Below, piece after piece: positions 33,801 to 45,431 of a stretch of 64,000 nt of DNA. Below the pieces are notes generated by a model that saw only the letters and a list, made by a program, of their open reading frames with translations, was not told the origin of the DNA and ran no database searches. The stretch is from positions 5,332,001 through 5,396,000 of the forward strand of contig CAJFCV020000004.1 in the NCBI GenBank assembly GCA_904066235.2. The letters are read 5' to 3'. The DNA comes from Bursaphelenchus xylophilus (taxonomy: Eukaryota; Nematoda; Chromadorea; Rhabditida; Aphelenchoididae). Numbering within the stretch: position 1 is the first letter of the stretch; the number at the start of each line of letters is the position of its first letter. A program made the position numbers and the translations under genes.

Positions 33801-36800
33801 ATCAAGGACAAGGCCAACAGAGCTACTAAATAATATAAAGCACACTAGTAGCAATGATAAATTCAAATTTTTTAAAATTTAGGAACAAGGGAGTCCAGAG
33901 AATAGTGACATAACCACGTTCAATAAGAGTACTGCAATTTTTCTAACCTCTGATCTACAACTTTTGGATCCCAATCTTTCTGGTTGAATACAAATTCTGA
34001 GGAAAATTGAATCCAATTTGGAGGGATGAGTGCAAGGTAAAGGATATATATTCGAAAGTCAGCCTTTGCTGATGGTGTTTGCAAAGAAAGATCACCAAAT
34101 GACATTATGTTGGACAGCTAGACTTGGGAAAAGGGAATGGTAAACATACGTTGTAATACGACAACTGCAGTAATTCTGCTTACACACATTACGGCAGAAA
34201 GAACACAATGCCTACGCGCCAGTACAGTTTTCTGCAAAATTAACCTTCAGACGCCTTTAAACTGACACTGGGAACTTTGTTGCCTCAAGGTGAATGAATA
34301 AATGCACATTTCCAGTAATCTCTAATAGGCAGCGGTAATCAACAATACAGAGCCATCGTAAGCACCAAGCATACGCAATGTCCTGGGTGCCCACGGAGGG
34401 ATTCTTTCACTTTCTCAACTTCTGAATCCCCAGAATCTCCGAGAAAATGAACCGCCTCGGGTTTCAGCCAAGGGTTCAAAGAATTATATTGATGTTTGGC
34501 CCGAAAGGGGTTTATATTGGAGATGCGTAGTGCAAGTTTCCGCCTTCGTCAAATTAGAGAGAAACAATAATAAAACATCAATATTCACATCAGATGCGTC
34601 ATGGATAATATAATTAATATCCAAAAATGGAATAAAAATGTTGGTACTTAAGATTCTCTGATATAGAAAAAGCGACCCTAGACTTAATTTTTTTTTGTTT
34701 GTCATACAAACCATGACAAACAAGTCTTTCCGTATCATAGTAATTTTTGTCTAATTTTTGCTCTGCAAACACGTATAAAATAATTGTTTTGTAATCGTCC
34801 GAAGATTCGAATTAATTAATTAATTAATCGTCTCCAGAAATAGTTTGATTTAATTTGCTGACGTTACACCCTTGAATGTAAATCTACATCCATTTTATCA
34901 GGGAAATGCCCTCCGGGGATTAACATCTCGTATTTTATTTTTGGTATTTTAATTAAATATCACTAATCTGTTCGGAAATTTAAAATAAACCTCTTAATTA
35001 CTGCAATTACAATCAGCTGTAATCATCCTGACTTGACCCATACAATTTAACCACTACATTTATAAGTTTTAAAAAGTCTTGCAAAGCTTTTGAGACAAAA
35101 GCCTGAAACTAATCTATAGGTCCCACTTACGTGGCACGTGTTTTTGGGTGAGTACAAATCCCTTAAATCCGGGATACAAAAAAGGATACGGCAGGTTGTT
35201 GACACATGGGTATTAACAATTTAACATGAAGAGGAGTGAAAAGGATAATAAATATAAAGGACAGAGGAACAAGGTACAAGAGAAGTAGATGCGATCACTG
35301 AAACAACGATCAGGGTTTCGAAAAGGCGGCAAAGAGACTGGCACCATTTGGAAAAGTCATTTCATGCAAAAATATATAATATGTATGGGAAATGCCTTTG
35401 TAATTTCAACCAACGTCGATTAAAGTTTGCACGTGCTATCAATAAGGTCAAAAATGTCAACACTTGTTTGAAAACACCTTTCTTGCAATTTAAATCCTTT
35501 GAAATCTTGAAAATACCCTGAAAAGAAAACCGGATGTTGTGGGAATAAAGATGCCACATAATACTCCAATTAAAGTATTACCATTTAAAAGAACTTACTT
35601 TTAAAGCAATTTACTTTATGATAAAACCCTTCAGAAGCCGAACAATTATATAAAATCTCAAACCCTGAGCATATTTTAAGTAATGCTTAATATAATCGTT
35701 TGATAACCAAGACCGACGACGTTATTATTACATCATTATGGAAAGCAATCAACCGAGAATAAGTGGGCGCAACAGAAATAGGGCAAGAATTGCGTGTAAA
35801 TGTCCCAAAATAAGCATAGTAACTCCGAATTACGTTTGCAGCCGGAGCTGATATCATATGCAGGGAATGAATGACATTACCCTCAAGTGTAGGAACAGAT
35901 ATCTATAAATAAAATAGGAAAAAGGGGGGAGAACGAGATGTCGTTATTTTAGTAATCTATCAATATAATACTTTTCACAATGGACATTAGGTACAACCAA
36001 TTGAGAATAGCTCGAGTTTTGTATCCGGAAGATTCATGAACACGGAACCAATGTATATTAACCTTGTTAGTTCCCCCTCCTTAAGCGTTTTGCATAATAT
36101 TGCAACCCTTTTCCTGCCCACTCTCCGCTCCTTGATTACAAATTCAGCCAATAAAGAATAGCCGTTTATGACCACGGAATATTCATTTAATTACTGATTT
36201 GACGTCCATCACAAACATGTTTGTAGGGTATGTAAATGATCTCCAATGACATTACATTACTGGGAAACTAATCAAACAATAAAGAGCATACGAGATGCCA
36301 AAGATCAGAAAAGAAAACTGATGAATGGGATGGATGGATGACAGGCATTCGGAGGATGGGGATGATGCCAATTCAGGAGGAATTCTGTAGCTGAGGGTGG
36401 TATTGATGAGGCAAAAGAATGGCTTAAAGAAACAACATTGATGGGACATTGTTGCACTGCCAGGCTATATCAAAGACGGAAAGTTTGGGAAGATTGATAG
36501 CCAATTATACAACATAATGTGAATGTGAAAATTGTTTACCGGACATAGTGGATGTAAAGGTCATTAGAATGTCTTGAAGTGGCGTGTCCAAATCTGTTTC
36601 GAAACCCTACCCCCGCAGGCAATTTGTTTGGACGCTCTCAGAAATGGATTCCGAGTAATTGAATAGTCATTGAATAGTACTCTCAGAACAATCGAATAAG
36701 AATTCTTTCAACCAAATCCCAAACCCGGTTCCGTTCCCATGACCTAAGGGTATAAATTCAAAAATCAGCGAGCCCTTAAAATACGAGCTAAAAAGGATGC

Positions 36801-38453
36801 CGCAAGTATTGAAAGAAAGTTAAAAGAGGATGCTGTCAATTAATACCTTTTGATATGCAATTCAATGCCTTTCATGCGGAACCCGGCTTATATTAATGTA
36901 GCCGGTTCCCAGAACAAGTTTGATGATGTTATAAAGACCGAAACGCACTCTCATCTACAATATAATGTCATTCAACCATCTTACTCTCTTGATCTTAATC
37001 TCCTCTAAACATTTGGTGGTTTTAATGTCTCATAATCAAAGGTTATGAGGCCTGAAGGCTCGAGACAAACACCGGACTTTCCCCTAGATTTCCAAAAAAA
37101 GACCAATCAGAGAGAGCTGCCGTTTCGTATCCAAGACGTTTACTCGATTTACTGCAGCAAACAGTGGTAAAAGAGATAAAGACAAAAAGATTGGGGCATT
37201 GTTTATTTGGCCTTGCTAAGAAAACTACTTATCGTGTTCAAGTAGTAGCGTGTCCAGCAGTTCTTGAGAAAAATAAAGAATCCGAAATGATTAGAACAAG
37301 AAAGAGATGCACTCTTACAAAAACACGTTAAGCGGTTGTTTCTGAAAAAATTTTAGAGCATCTTCTTGATATCTTTCTAATCCTATAAGCAGACAGATTA
37401 ATCTTAAATAGTACCATTTCCAGAGAGTCGATCCCAACGAAACTGTAAGTAAGAACTTTGGATAGGACGGCGGCATTTAAAAGATTTTACATTTACAAAT
37501 GTGGATGTAAAAGACAAAAGTTTAATCAGGGATCATTATTACTCTTAGGATGTCAAGAATATATCCGGGTCATCAAAATCTGTGCGTTGCGTGAGCACGG
37601 TACGCGATTTTTGAGCCATAGCCGGCAGTGGGGTCCGGTTGACCATGAATAGTAGTGCAAAGTAGTAATTTTTTTATTTAGAAACTAAAAACACTGCTCA
37701 TTCGCAAAATGCAAAACATTGCTAATTTACAGTACTACTTAAGACAATAAAGTAAACATTATAAAGAATGGACTGGAGTGGATTTCTGGAATCAGCACGG
37801 TCGATTGCCTTAAGCCACCACCCTTTTCTCACCGAGTGATTTTTTTGAGGACCTTTTCAACCCGCTGACCTTTACGTAACGATGACATACGACAATATGT
37901 AAATGAATCTTCCGTAAACTCATCCCTTACAAACATCCCTTGTTAGTCCCTTTACTGTATCTCGGGCTGATGCCCGCATAATGGAGTGTGTATTCACAGA
38001 ACCGGTCGACGAAAGGGCCGAAATTAGATTTGGAGCCTTTCTCGGGATGAATATGAATTTATGCCGGCCTTCTGCGAATCAAAACTTTTTCTAACAATGT
38101 GATTTCTGAGATCAAAAGTAATGGTTTGCAGAATAAAGGAGGTCATATGGGAATGTAAGTACGTTTTCGAGGATTTTTCGGCGTTTTTTTTGTAAATATT
38201 AAGTATTATGCTCATTTGTTTAGCAATGTAGTATGTTTTAGACCAGAATTTAAGGTTTGCGGGACGGGAAAGTAACCTGAAATCGCCTATTCGAACTATT
38301 TTAGCATTCCAATAAAATCCGAATCAAAGCCTCCGAACTTGTGTGGGTGCTAATGCAAGTTCGAATCATACCAAATTTTGGTGACTATTTGCAGGCTCCA
38401 AAAAACAGTACGAATAGTTTACTCTAAACAAAGACATCAAATTCACATTATAT
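30899..38453. other. Long non-coding region on the 5' side of the GPCR
   Basis: About 7.5 kb with only scattered short open frames and no recognisable domain. The plus strand is A-rich over much of it (that is, T-rich on the minus strand), which would fit an intron or promoter of the minus-strand GPCR. A TA-rich simple repeat (aattaattaattaattaatc) lies near 34813. A possible membrane-anchor exon lies at 32512-32655 (see findings). No tRNA or transposon ends are recognised. Confidence 0.5.
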
Positions 38454-39528
38454 TTATGAGCATAATTTACATGTTTTGACACAATAATGCCCCATCAAGT
38501 CCGTGTAAGGTTCCAGATGACATAGTCTTTCAGTGCAGCTTAATGACACATCTCTGCATTCATCATCCTTTTCTTTAATTTGGCCGTTCCCCTTCCTGCC
38601 TGCATATTTTAATTCATTTTCATTTTGCGGGCATTTCCCTAAGATCCGAAGTTTTGCCAAGTCTAACTCCGATAACTGATGATTATCGTTAATTGTGATC
38701 CGTTCCTTCAAGGGCAACATTGTTTCCAGTTTTCTTTGTCTATTCCAATCAAATTTTCCGAATGCTCGGCTGTCGTAATGCATAATTGAATTGTAATCAT
38801 AAGGCTGACCATAAAGCTCGACCAAATGAGAGGGTATCTTGTCGAAATTATCTGTATTGATGGTTTACTAAGCAGTACCACTTGTTTGAATTACCTTCCT
38901 TTCCTTTCTGAACATTTCTATAATTGACTTTGATGTATTTATCGCGATCATGGCGCTGATGTTCATGTTCAAGACCTAGTGCATGGAGAAGTTCGTGCTG
39001 GATGATGTAAGGCCGGAAACATCCCTTAGACAGAGATAGCAGCTGAGGCCCTCCTTAATGTTACTACCATACGTTACAGCACATACCAACCCTTCCAACA
39101 TACGAATAACATCCATCCTCTTTTCGGATATCCAAGTAATCCCTTTGGGATGATTTCTCAATGAATTTAAAACAAGTTTGCTCTTCCAAATACTGCATCA
39201 TGTCCTTTATGAGGTCTTTCCTGCAATTATAGTCACACTTCAGAGATCTCATACTCATCCTGGCCATATTGATCTGATAAAGAGTAATAAACAATGTTAT
39301 TTTTCCATCGATTCGAACTCTTCTCCCTTATAGCAGCCGCCATTTTATGATTGCCATTGAAATTACCATGCCTCAAAAGCCTTATCACTTGAATATTATA
39401 TATCAGATCTGAACGTATTATTACTTACAGACATCACCATACTTCAGATTCTGAGCTGAAGAATTTTGATTCATCTCAAAAATAGGGATAGACAGGATAG
39501 ATATTGGGAGTAAAAGAATAAAATGCAT
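38454..39528 (-). CDS. Astacin-family zinc metalloprotease with ShKT domain
   Basis: A secreted NAS-type protease. Five exons with consistent phases (39429-39528, 39255-39408, 39087-39220, 38895-39053, 38454-38851) encode 314 aa. Order: signal peptide MHFILLLPISILSIPIF; a short propeptide with KYGDVY, resembling the FxGD aspartate switch; catalytic domain starting near NRWKNNIVYYSL; zinc motif HELLHALGLEHEH at 149-161 (all three His and the Glu are present); Met-turn SIMHY with the Tyr; and a C-terminal ShKT domain with six Cys ending YCVKTCKLCS. There is no EGF or CUB domain. Introns are 34-46 nt except the first of 20 nt between 39408 and 39429, which is too short for a normal intron; a slightly different boundary there is possible. 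Confidence 0.85.
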
Positions 39529-40813
39529 AACAAACTATAGATCAACACCATCATAATTCGGACATTTAAAGGCATCGAGACCAGCTGAGAAAACAAGATC
39601 CGTTACGAATCCTGAGTGGACATTCCAATTGTTTTTAGATAATGGATACCATCAAATGGAGGGAACAATTAAGATTTGGTTGTTTCAACACATCCTGTAC
39701 GAATTACATCAACTTGACTTATACTCCCGGACATGTATTTCTGACCACCCTTTAACTCGGTTATTGATTTAACTATTAATACATGTTCCAAATTTTAACT
39801 GCCCTATCAAAAAGGGCTGCAAAACTTTGATGAAACGGAATTTTACATATTTGTACTCTAAGTGCACTTTTTTGGGCATTTTCCAAAAAATTGTGGACAA
39901 AACTCTCTGATCACTTACAGGTAAATTATTCGCAACTGTCGACAACTGCTGGCCACGAACCTTCCGTCCATTGTGCTGAGAGATGTTAGGGTTCTCATCA
40001 AGCATGTAAATGATTACAAGATTCACCAGCTGGCCGAACATTAGCGGCTTCTAACTTTTTCAAACTGGCTAAATTTAAACATGACTTTGCCTGCAAAATG
40101 TAGACTAAAGTAATATTTGAGTTCATCCGAGATCTTGCAACTTCGAGGTGAAACTACAAGGGACGTAGCTAAGGTAATTAACATACGGTGAAAAATACCG
40201 GTAAATTAATGGACGACATCCGGTTGTGGCACTTTTACGACTTTAGAAAAATGGCATTCAATTTTATAAAGTTTGACACGTTTCTTATTGTTAGAAATTT
40301 TAGTTTACTGTAATTATAGATCTTTTACATTTTGCAAGATAAATCAATTTTGGAATTGAAATTATTTTATTTTATAAAATCTTGGATTCAGCGCCAAAAA
40401 TCGAAAAAAATCGGCCCTTCGTTCGCCAGTTCTCGGGGTTCAGACATTTTTATCTTATCAGCCCGTATATTATACATAATGCTTTGCCGGTTGCTGTAAC
40501 ATGACTTTTCTGTTTTTGTTTTTGTTTGGCATCAAATTACACTAGCACCTTTAAATTCATTCCTCGTCTCAATTTTTTGTGACTTCTTTCTGGCTGTTAT
40601 TGTAGTTAGGAGAATTTTTTATCACAAGCCACAAAGATGGTTCACCATCGTCCACCCATCACTGATCTTCTTGTAGTATTTTGGGTTTCTGCTTTGTGAC
40701 CTTAAACTTAAAAGGTTCCCCTGTCTGCTTTTCATTCTCAAGGTCTTTTTCGATCATTAGTGAACGTTTCCTCTTGCTCCCATTCGAACTTGGATTAATT
40801 TTATTCTAGGAGG
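39529..40813. other. Divergent region between astacin and SLC35B4 genes
   Basis: Promoters of both genes should lie here. A minus-strand exon-like stretch (39917-40041, ending NLP before gtaagt) could be an upstream exon of the astacin transcript, but it shows no domain. Confidence 0.45.
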
Positions 40814-41907
40814 ATGAGTGCGGCCTTGGCTATTGGAGGGACTCTGGGAGGATGTATGACCTGCATGATGGTTGTGGAGTCCTTGGCCAAGTAAGGACTA
40901 ATGTAAATTTAGTATCTTTGTTTAGAAGTCATACCAATGCAATGAATCTGATGACCTTTTCCAACTTCTTGTTCATCTCCATTCAAGGCCTCATCTTCAC
41001 TTCCAAATTCCTCACAATTCGCAACAAAATTCCAATTCGAGCGTATATTCCAGTCGTTGTCACTTTTTGTTTCGTTAATATCATAAACAACCTTGCCCTC
41101 AGTTATCGAGTTCCAGTTCCATTACACATAATCTTCCGCTCCGTAAGTGTTTTGATCTGTTTTCATCTCCTTTTAGGGATCTCTGTTATCCAGTTTAATC
41201 ATGAACAGATTGTTATTGGGAAGGGAGTACACAACAAAGAAGTATTTGTCAGTCTTGGCCATTACTATCGGTATTGTCATGTGTACACTGGCTGAACAGG
41301 TGAGTACTGTAAGGAGTGCCCTATAAACAAGTCTAGAGTTCACAAAAAACGGGCGAATTATCCATCGAAGAAGCCGAAAAACATTTGAAGGACTGGTCAA
41401 TTGGGATCACAATGCTGACTGTGGCCTTAATTGCCTCGTCATACCTAGCCATCTGTCAAGAAAAGATGTACAAAGACCACGGAAAACATTCGGATGAGGC
41501 GATGTTCTATGTCCACGCTCTGTCTCTTCCCTTCTTTGCTCTATTTGGTCAAGATATCATCACCTGTGCTCAGGAATTTAATCAAGAGCCTCCATTAGTA
41601 CTGTTCGGTGTGAATCTTCTCCTTTCACAGGCTTGGTGGACTTTGTTTGCAACTTCAATCTTCCAGTAAGTGTCTAAAGCAATATTCGTTACATAAATTT
41701 AGGTATTTCTGTATCAAATTCGTCTATATGGCCAATGCCCACATGGATTCTCTCTCCGTGACTTTGTTGGTGACCTTGAGAAAGTTCTTGTCTTTATTGG
41801 TCTCCATTATTTACTTCAACAACGTGTTCACTGCCACTCATTGGGCTGGTGCTCTGCTCGTCTTTGGTGGTACCCTTGTATTCAGTAATGTTATTCTTCG
41901 TTCTTAA
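40814..41907 (+). CDS. UDP-xylose/UDP-GlcNAc transporter, SLC35B4-like
   Basis: A Golgi or ER nucleotide-sugar antiporter supplying luminal glycosyltransferases. Five exons with consistent phases (40814-40890, 40926-41142, 41177-41299, 41337-41665, 41703-41907) encode 316 aa. It aligns along its length with SLC35B4: LAIGGTLGGCMTCMMVVESL, MTFSNFLFISIQGLIF, VPLHIIFRSGSLLSSLIMNR, CQEKMYKDHGKHSDEAMFY and LLVTLRKFLSLLVSIIYFNN are diagnostic blocks. About ten membrane segments are expected. There is no di-lysine tail. Introns 1, 2, 3 and 4 are 35, 34, 37 and 37 nt. The start follows a ttctag site by a few bases. It converges on ipmk-1, only 77 bp away. Confidence 0.92.
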
Positions 41908-41974
41908 CCTCTCAACTTTACATATCACAACTTTCCATTATCTAATTAGACGATAGCATAGATTTCAATAGCTA

Positions 41975-41990
41975 AAATAAAATTTTATTT
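41975..41990. promoter_or_regulatory. Palindromic poly(A) signal shared by two convergent genes
   Basis: The sequence AAATAAAATTTTATTT contains AATAAA on both strands. On the plus strand it lies about 70 nt past the SLC35B4 stop; on the minus strand AATAAA overlaps the TAA stop of ipmk-1. Both genes could use the same site for 3'-end formation. Confidence 0.6.
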
Positions 41991-43200
41991 CAAAATATTT
42001 ACAAATATGTTGATCAAGGTTTGTATACCGGGAATGTAATTGAGATCGGGGGTATCTGGGCATTGGAAAACATGGGAAAAGTCGATCAACTTTAGTTTTT
42101 CATTGGCTGGCAGTGATTCATTACCTTCGTAGATTAGTAAAATGGAACTTGCATAGAACTGGAGTTGACTGTGGGTCAGGAAATATCTAAAATCACATTG
42201 ATATTTTCTTAATTTATGAAGTGAATGAGCGACTTACCTTTCTAGCTTCCTCAGTTCATTTAAGAGACCCTTGGCGGCTTCTTTGTCTTCTCGGTCGGCG
42301 GCCAAGAATTCTTTGAACCCTAGAATATTGGAATTGCCAACGGAGATGACTCACCGTCTTCCACTGTTTTCCCATCCAGAGATTTCCCCCAAATTCGGTC
42401 TTTCGTGTCCAACTTCCCCTTTTTATGTACCCGATATCCAAGAACTCTGAATCCCGAAATTTGTTGATATGCAGATTTGCTAAGTTCCTGTTTCTTTTTC
42501 TGCTCAGAAGCCAGAGGATCGAATGAGACCTTCCCCATCTTCACATCTATTATACATGGCTGTTTATAAGTCGCAAGAAGATCTTCCAGGATCAGGAATT
42601 GCCTGTCTGCACTTGTGTTTTGTTGGTTAGATTCCTCCGCCTACCTATTCCAGAGAGGGACAACATTTCCAGTCCATAAAACCGAGGTACCAAAGGGATT
42701 AAATCTCTGAACGCCAATGTTAATTTATCAGAAGGAGAAGAATCACAATCACCGGCCACCTTCTGGATCATGTGATAAAACCAAACCTAAATGGGCATCA
42801 AGATAGAAAGGTAACGGACGTACTTCACTATCACCTCTTTCGAAAGGCATTCGGAGCTTCATGATTTTGGATTCATCCTTTTTGATTATACCTAAATTCA
42901 TAAAGAAATATATGTAAAGGGACTACAAACCAATTTGACATTTCCCATCTTTGATGACATTGATGTTGTGCCCAGCAATCTGATCATTGTACCAAGAATA
43001 ACCTTTAGGTAGCACCTCTTCCCTTTCTATCTAAAAGCATATCAAGAATGAAGGACACGGCAACTTTGTATCAAGGAATAAACGCTTACAAGAGTGTACT
43101 GTGCTGTTACCTTCTTCTTCTCCTCCACTCCATCTTCCGAATCTTTCGTTCGTATCTGATATGGATTGTCCTGAGGTATGAAATGATGGATGGTCTCCAT
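41985..43200 (-). CDS. ipmk-1: Inositol polyphosphate multikinase
   Basis: Phosphorylates inositol phosphates (IP3 to IP5) in the nucleus and cytoplasm. Seven phase-consistent exons (43090-43200, 42931-43030, 42824-42891, 42645-42786, 42355-42606, 42238-42319, 41985-42186) encode 318 aa. IPK-family motifs are all present: DQIAGHNI, the inositol-binding PCIIDVKMGKVSFDP (PxxxDxKxG), SGFRVLGYRV, SSILLIYEG and the metal-binding LKLIDFSHVF. The Lys-to-DPxAS spacing matches IPMK rather than IP6K. The start METIHHFIPQDN is the first in-frame ATG after an acceptor-like site; an exon-like frame upstream (to about 43425) is treated separately. The stop codon overlaps a poly(A) signal. Confidence 0.9.
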
Positions 43201-43854
43201 AAGTAGGGCCCTTCCGTTGTAATACTGCTATAAAATGAACGTATTCCTTCTTTTTATATTCCATTTTTATAAAAGTATGACTAAAAGGCACTCCAGAACC
43301 AAACACGAACACACTTAAATTGTGATTCAAGACAAAACCAAAATGATGTAACATTTCGATAGAGGAAATGATTTCAATCATAAGACTGCGGACGTACGAC
43401 ATGAGTGATTCCAATTTATCTGAAGACTAAACCAAACAAAAAATACGGTAGTCAATTCGAAATTAAGTAAACCTTTAAAAGCAGAAGAAGACCTAAAAGT
43501 GAACAATGAATAAGCATTACTTTATTGGTATATCTGTAGCAATAATATCATCTTATCATCGCCCTGATCAGTTTCTTCTGGCTTCAATTTCCTTTCTAGT
43601 CAAGAGAGCCGGAATTTTTATAAAATTATTTTTATTGGTCTCGAACGGAACCCCCTGCGAAATCAGGGCGGAATTCCCGGTATTCGTCTGTGCTGACGAC
43701 GAATTAATGCAGTATAATATGTGTTCTTGACCCACATTGGAGACGTTCTTTGCCATTTGTCCCGTTTTACACCTTTATCATATTTTTTGACACTAAAAAG
43801 GGTTGCTTTCAGAGTTTTGTGTGTGGAAAAACTTGAATTTGGGTTAAGACGGAA
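43201..43854. promoter_or_regulatory. Divergent region between ipmk-1 and manf-1
   Basis: 654 bp between two divergent start codons. It contains an exon-like minus-strand frame near 43250-43425 (see findings) and presumably both promoters. No unfolded-protein-response element could be identified with confidence. Confidence 0.45.
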
Positions 43855-44488
43855 ATGAAACTTCTTTCCTTTTTGGTTTTGTCGGTACTTGTACTGGAAG
43901 TTTACTGTGCCAAAGATGATTGCGAAGGTAAGTGTGGTTTTGTTTTTTTTCACAGTCAATGTTCTTACAGTTTGTACCAAGGTCCTGACTGATATATTGG
44001 ACAAAGTTCCAACAGACAAAAAATCAAATCCGGATGTTATCGACAAAATTGCTCGATCTCACTGTAAAGGTCTCAAAGCCAAGGAACATAAATTGGTAAG
44101 ATGTTTTCTATCGTTATGGTCTATGTTTAGGAGGTAAAGGTGTGTAACATCGGAATTCTCAACATATCCTTTTCAGTGCTTTTATATCGGAGCTCTCCCT
44201 GACTCAGCTACCTCTATTATGGGTGAAGTAACCAAACCTCTTTCTTGGGGGATGCCTCCGGCCAAGATTTGTGCAGAGAAGTTGCAGAAAATGGATTCCC
44301 AGATTTGTGAACTAAAATTTGACAAAAGTATCGACTGGAAAAGTGTTGACCTGAAGAAATTGAGAGTAAAAGAACTAAAGAAAATTCTGGAGAACTGGGG
44401 CGAAACTTGTAAAGGATGCACTGAGAAGACGGAGTTCATCAAAAGGATCGAGGAACTTAAACCCAAATATGTCAAAGAGGAACTATAG
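43855..44488 (+). CDS. manf-1: MANF/CDNF (ARMET) ER stress protein
   Basis: A secreted and ER-luminal chaperone-like factor that dampens ER stress. Three exons (43855-43927, 43971-44095, 44177-44488) encode 169 aa, the usual size. Signal peptide [20 protein letters not shown]; saposin-like N-domain with paired Cys ([36 protein letters not shown]); SAP-like C-domain ([19 protein letters not shown]) with the CKGC motif; and an ER-retention-type end KEEL. Eight conserved cysteines are visible. It lies 236 bp upstream of ubc-13 in the same direction, with AATAAA at 44581. Confidence 0.95.
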
Positions 44489-44580
44489 ATGTTTAATTTA
44501 TTATCTTTTGTTTGTGATATCGGGATATGAGTGGGCTTTCAAGTGCCTTTAATGTTTGTTATATGGTTATTACTAACTTA

Positions 44581-44724
44581 AATAAATTATTGTATGATTA
44601 TACGAAGGCTCTACATCCAATAGGTTTCGTAACCAGAATACTTGATTTTGTCGAAAACTGGGAAATCTTGAGTATTATGTCTGTAATGTTTCTGTGCAGA
44701 GCTTAGGTTGGGCCAACGAATCTG
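44581..44724 (+). promoter_or_regulatory. Operon-like intercistronic region manf-1 / ubc-13
   Basis: AATAAA at 44581 would end manf-1. A strong acceptor-like tttctgtgcag ends at 44699, 25 nt before the ubc-13 ATG. The roughly 115-nt spacing from signal to acceptor matches nematode operon spacers, where the downstream gene is trans-spliced. Confidence 0.5.
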
Positions 44725-45216
44725 ATGGCCGGTCAGCTCCCACGTCGGATTACCAAAGAAACACAGCGACTTCTCCAAGACCCCGTCCCTGGAATCTCTG
44801 CCACTCCTGATGACAACAATGCTCGCTACTTCCATGTTATAATTGCTGGGCCTGAAGGCTCCCCGTTTGAAGGAGGAGTTTTCAAACTGGAGTTGTTCTT
44901 GCCAGAGGAGTACCCGATGGCTGCTCCCAAGGTCAGATTTATGACAAAAATATACCATCCGAACATAGATAAATTGGGAAGGATCTGTTTGGATATCTTG
45001 AAGGGTAAGCGTTCTTCAATTATTTTTTTATGTTTAGATAAATGGTCACCGGCTCTTCAAATTCGGACAGTCCTGTTATCGATTCAGGCTCTTCTCTCTG
45101 CTCCCAATCCAGAAGACCCTTTGGCCACGGATGTGGCCGAGCAATGGAAAACCAACGAATCCGATGCAATTCGCACCGCCCAGGACTGGACTCGGCTCTA
45201 TGCTAACGGGAACTAA
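44725..45216 (+). CDS. ubc-13: Ubiquitin-conjugating enzyme E2 N (UBC13)
   Basis: Makes Lys63-linked ubiquitin chains together with a UEV partner, for DNA-damage tolerance and signalling. Two exons (44725-45004 and 45038-45216) encode 152 aa, the same length as human UBE2N. The E2 catalytic site is [17 protein letters not shown], with active Cys at 88. The N-terminus [20 protein letters not shown] and the C-terminus [10 protein letters not shown] are characteristic of Ubc13. The single intron is only 33 nt. Confidence 0.97.
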   Translation: MAGQLPRRITKETQRLLQDPVPGISATPDDNNARYFHVIIAGPEGSPFEGGVFKLELFLPEEYPMAAPKVRFMTKIYHPNIDKLGRICLDILKGKRSSIIFLCLDKWSPALQIRTVLLSIQALLSAPNPEDPLATDVAEQWKTNESDAIRTAQDWTRLYANGN

Positions 45217-45431
45217 AGGAGGGACGTTTCGATTCCCTAAAAGATCTTCAATACTCCCGCTGGCTCTTTTCTATCTGGTAATTATATGGTATAATACTTG
45301 TATTTTGTTATATCTGTCTAATAATACACCATCGAGTATTCAAAGCTTTTATGAGTAGAATAATTTATTTTACAAGAGACCCGTATGGTGAAGGTAAAGA
45401 TGACCGATGTTGCGATGTATCAAACTCTTGG

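Noticed and set aside
34357..34611. 84-codon stop-to-stop plus-strand frame, and a shorter minus-strand frame opposite it
   Set aside because: No ATG or good acceptor at its start, open on both strands at once, no domain; compatible with chance.
43663..44046. 127-aa minus-strand frame over manf-1 exon 1
   Set aside because: It is antisense to the clearly identified MANF exons.
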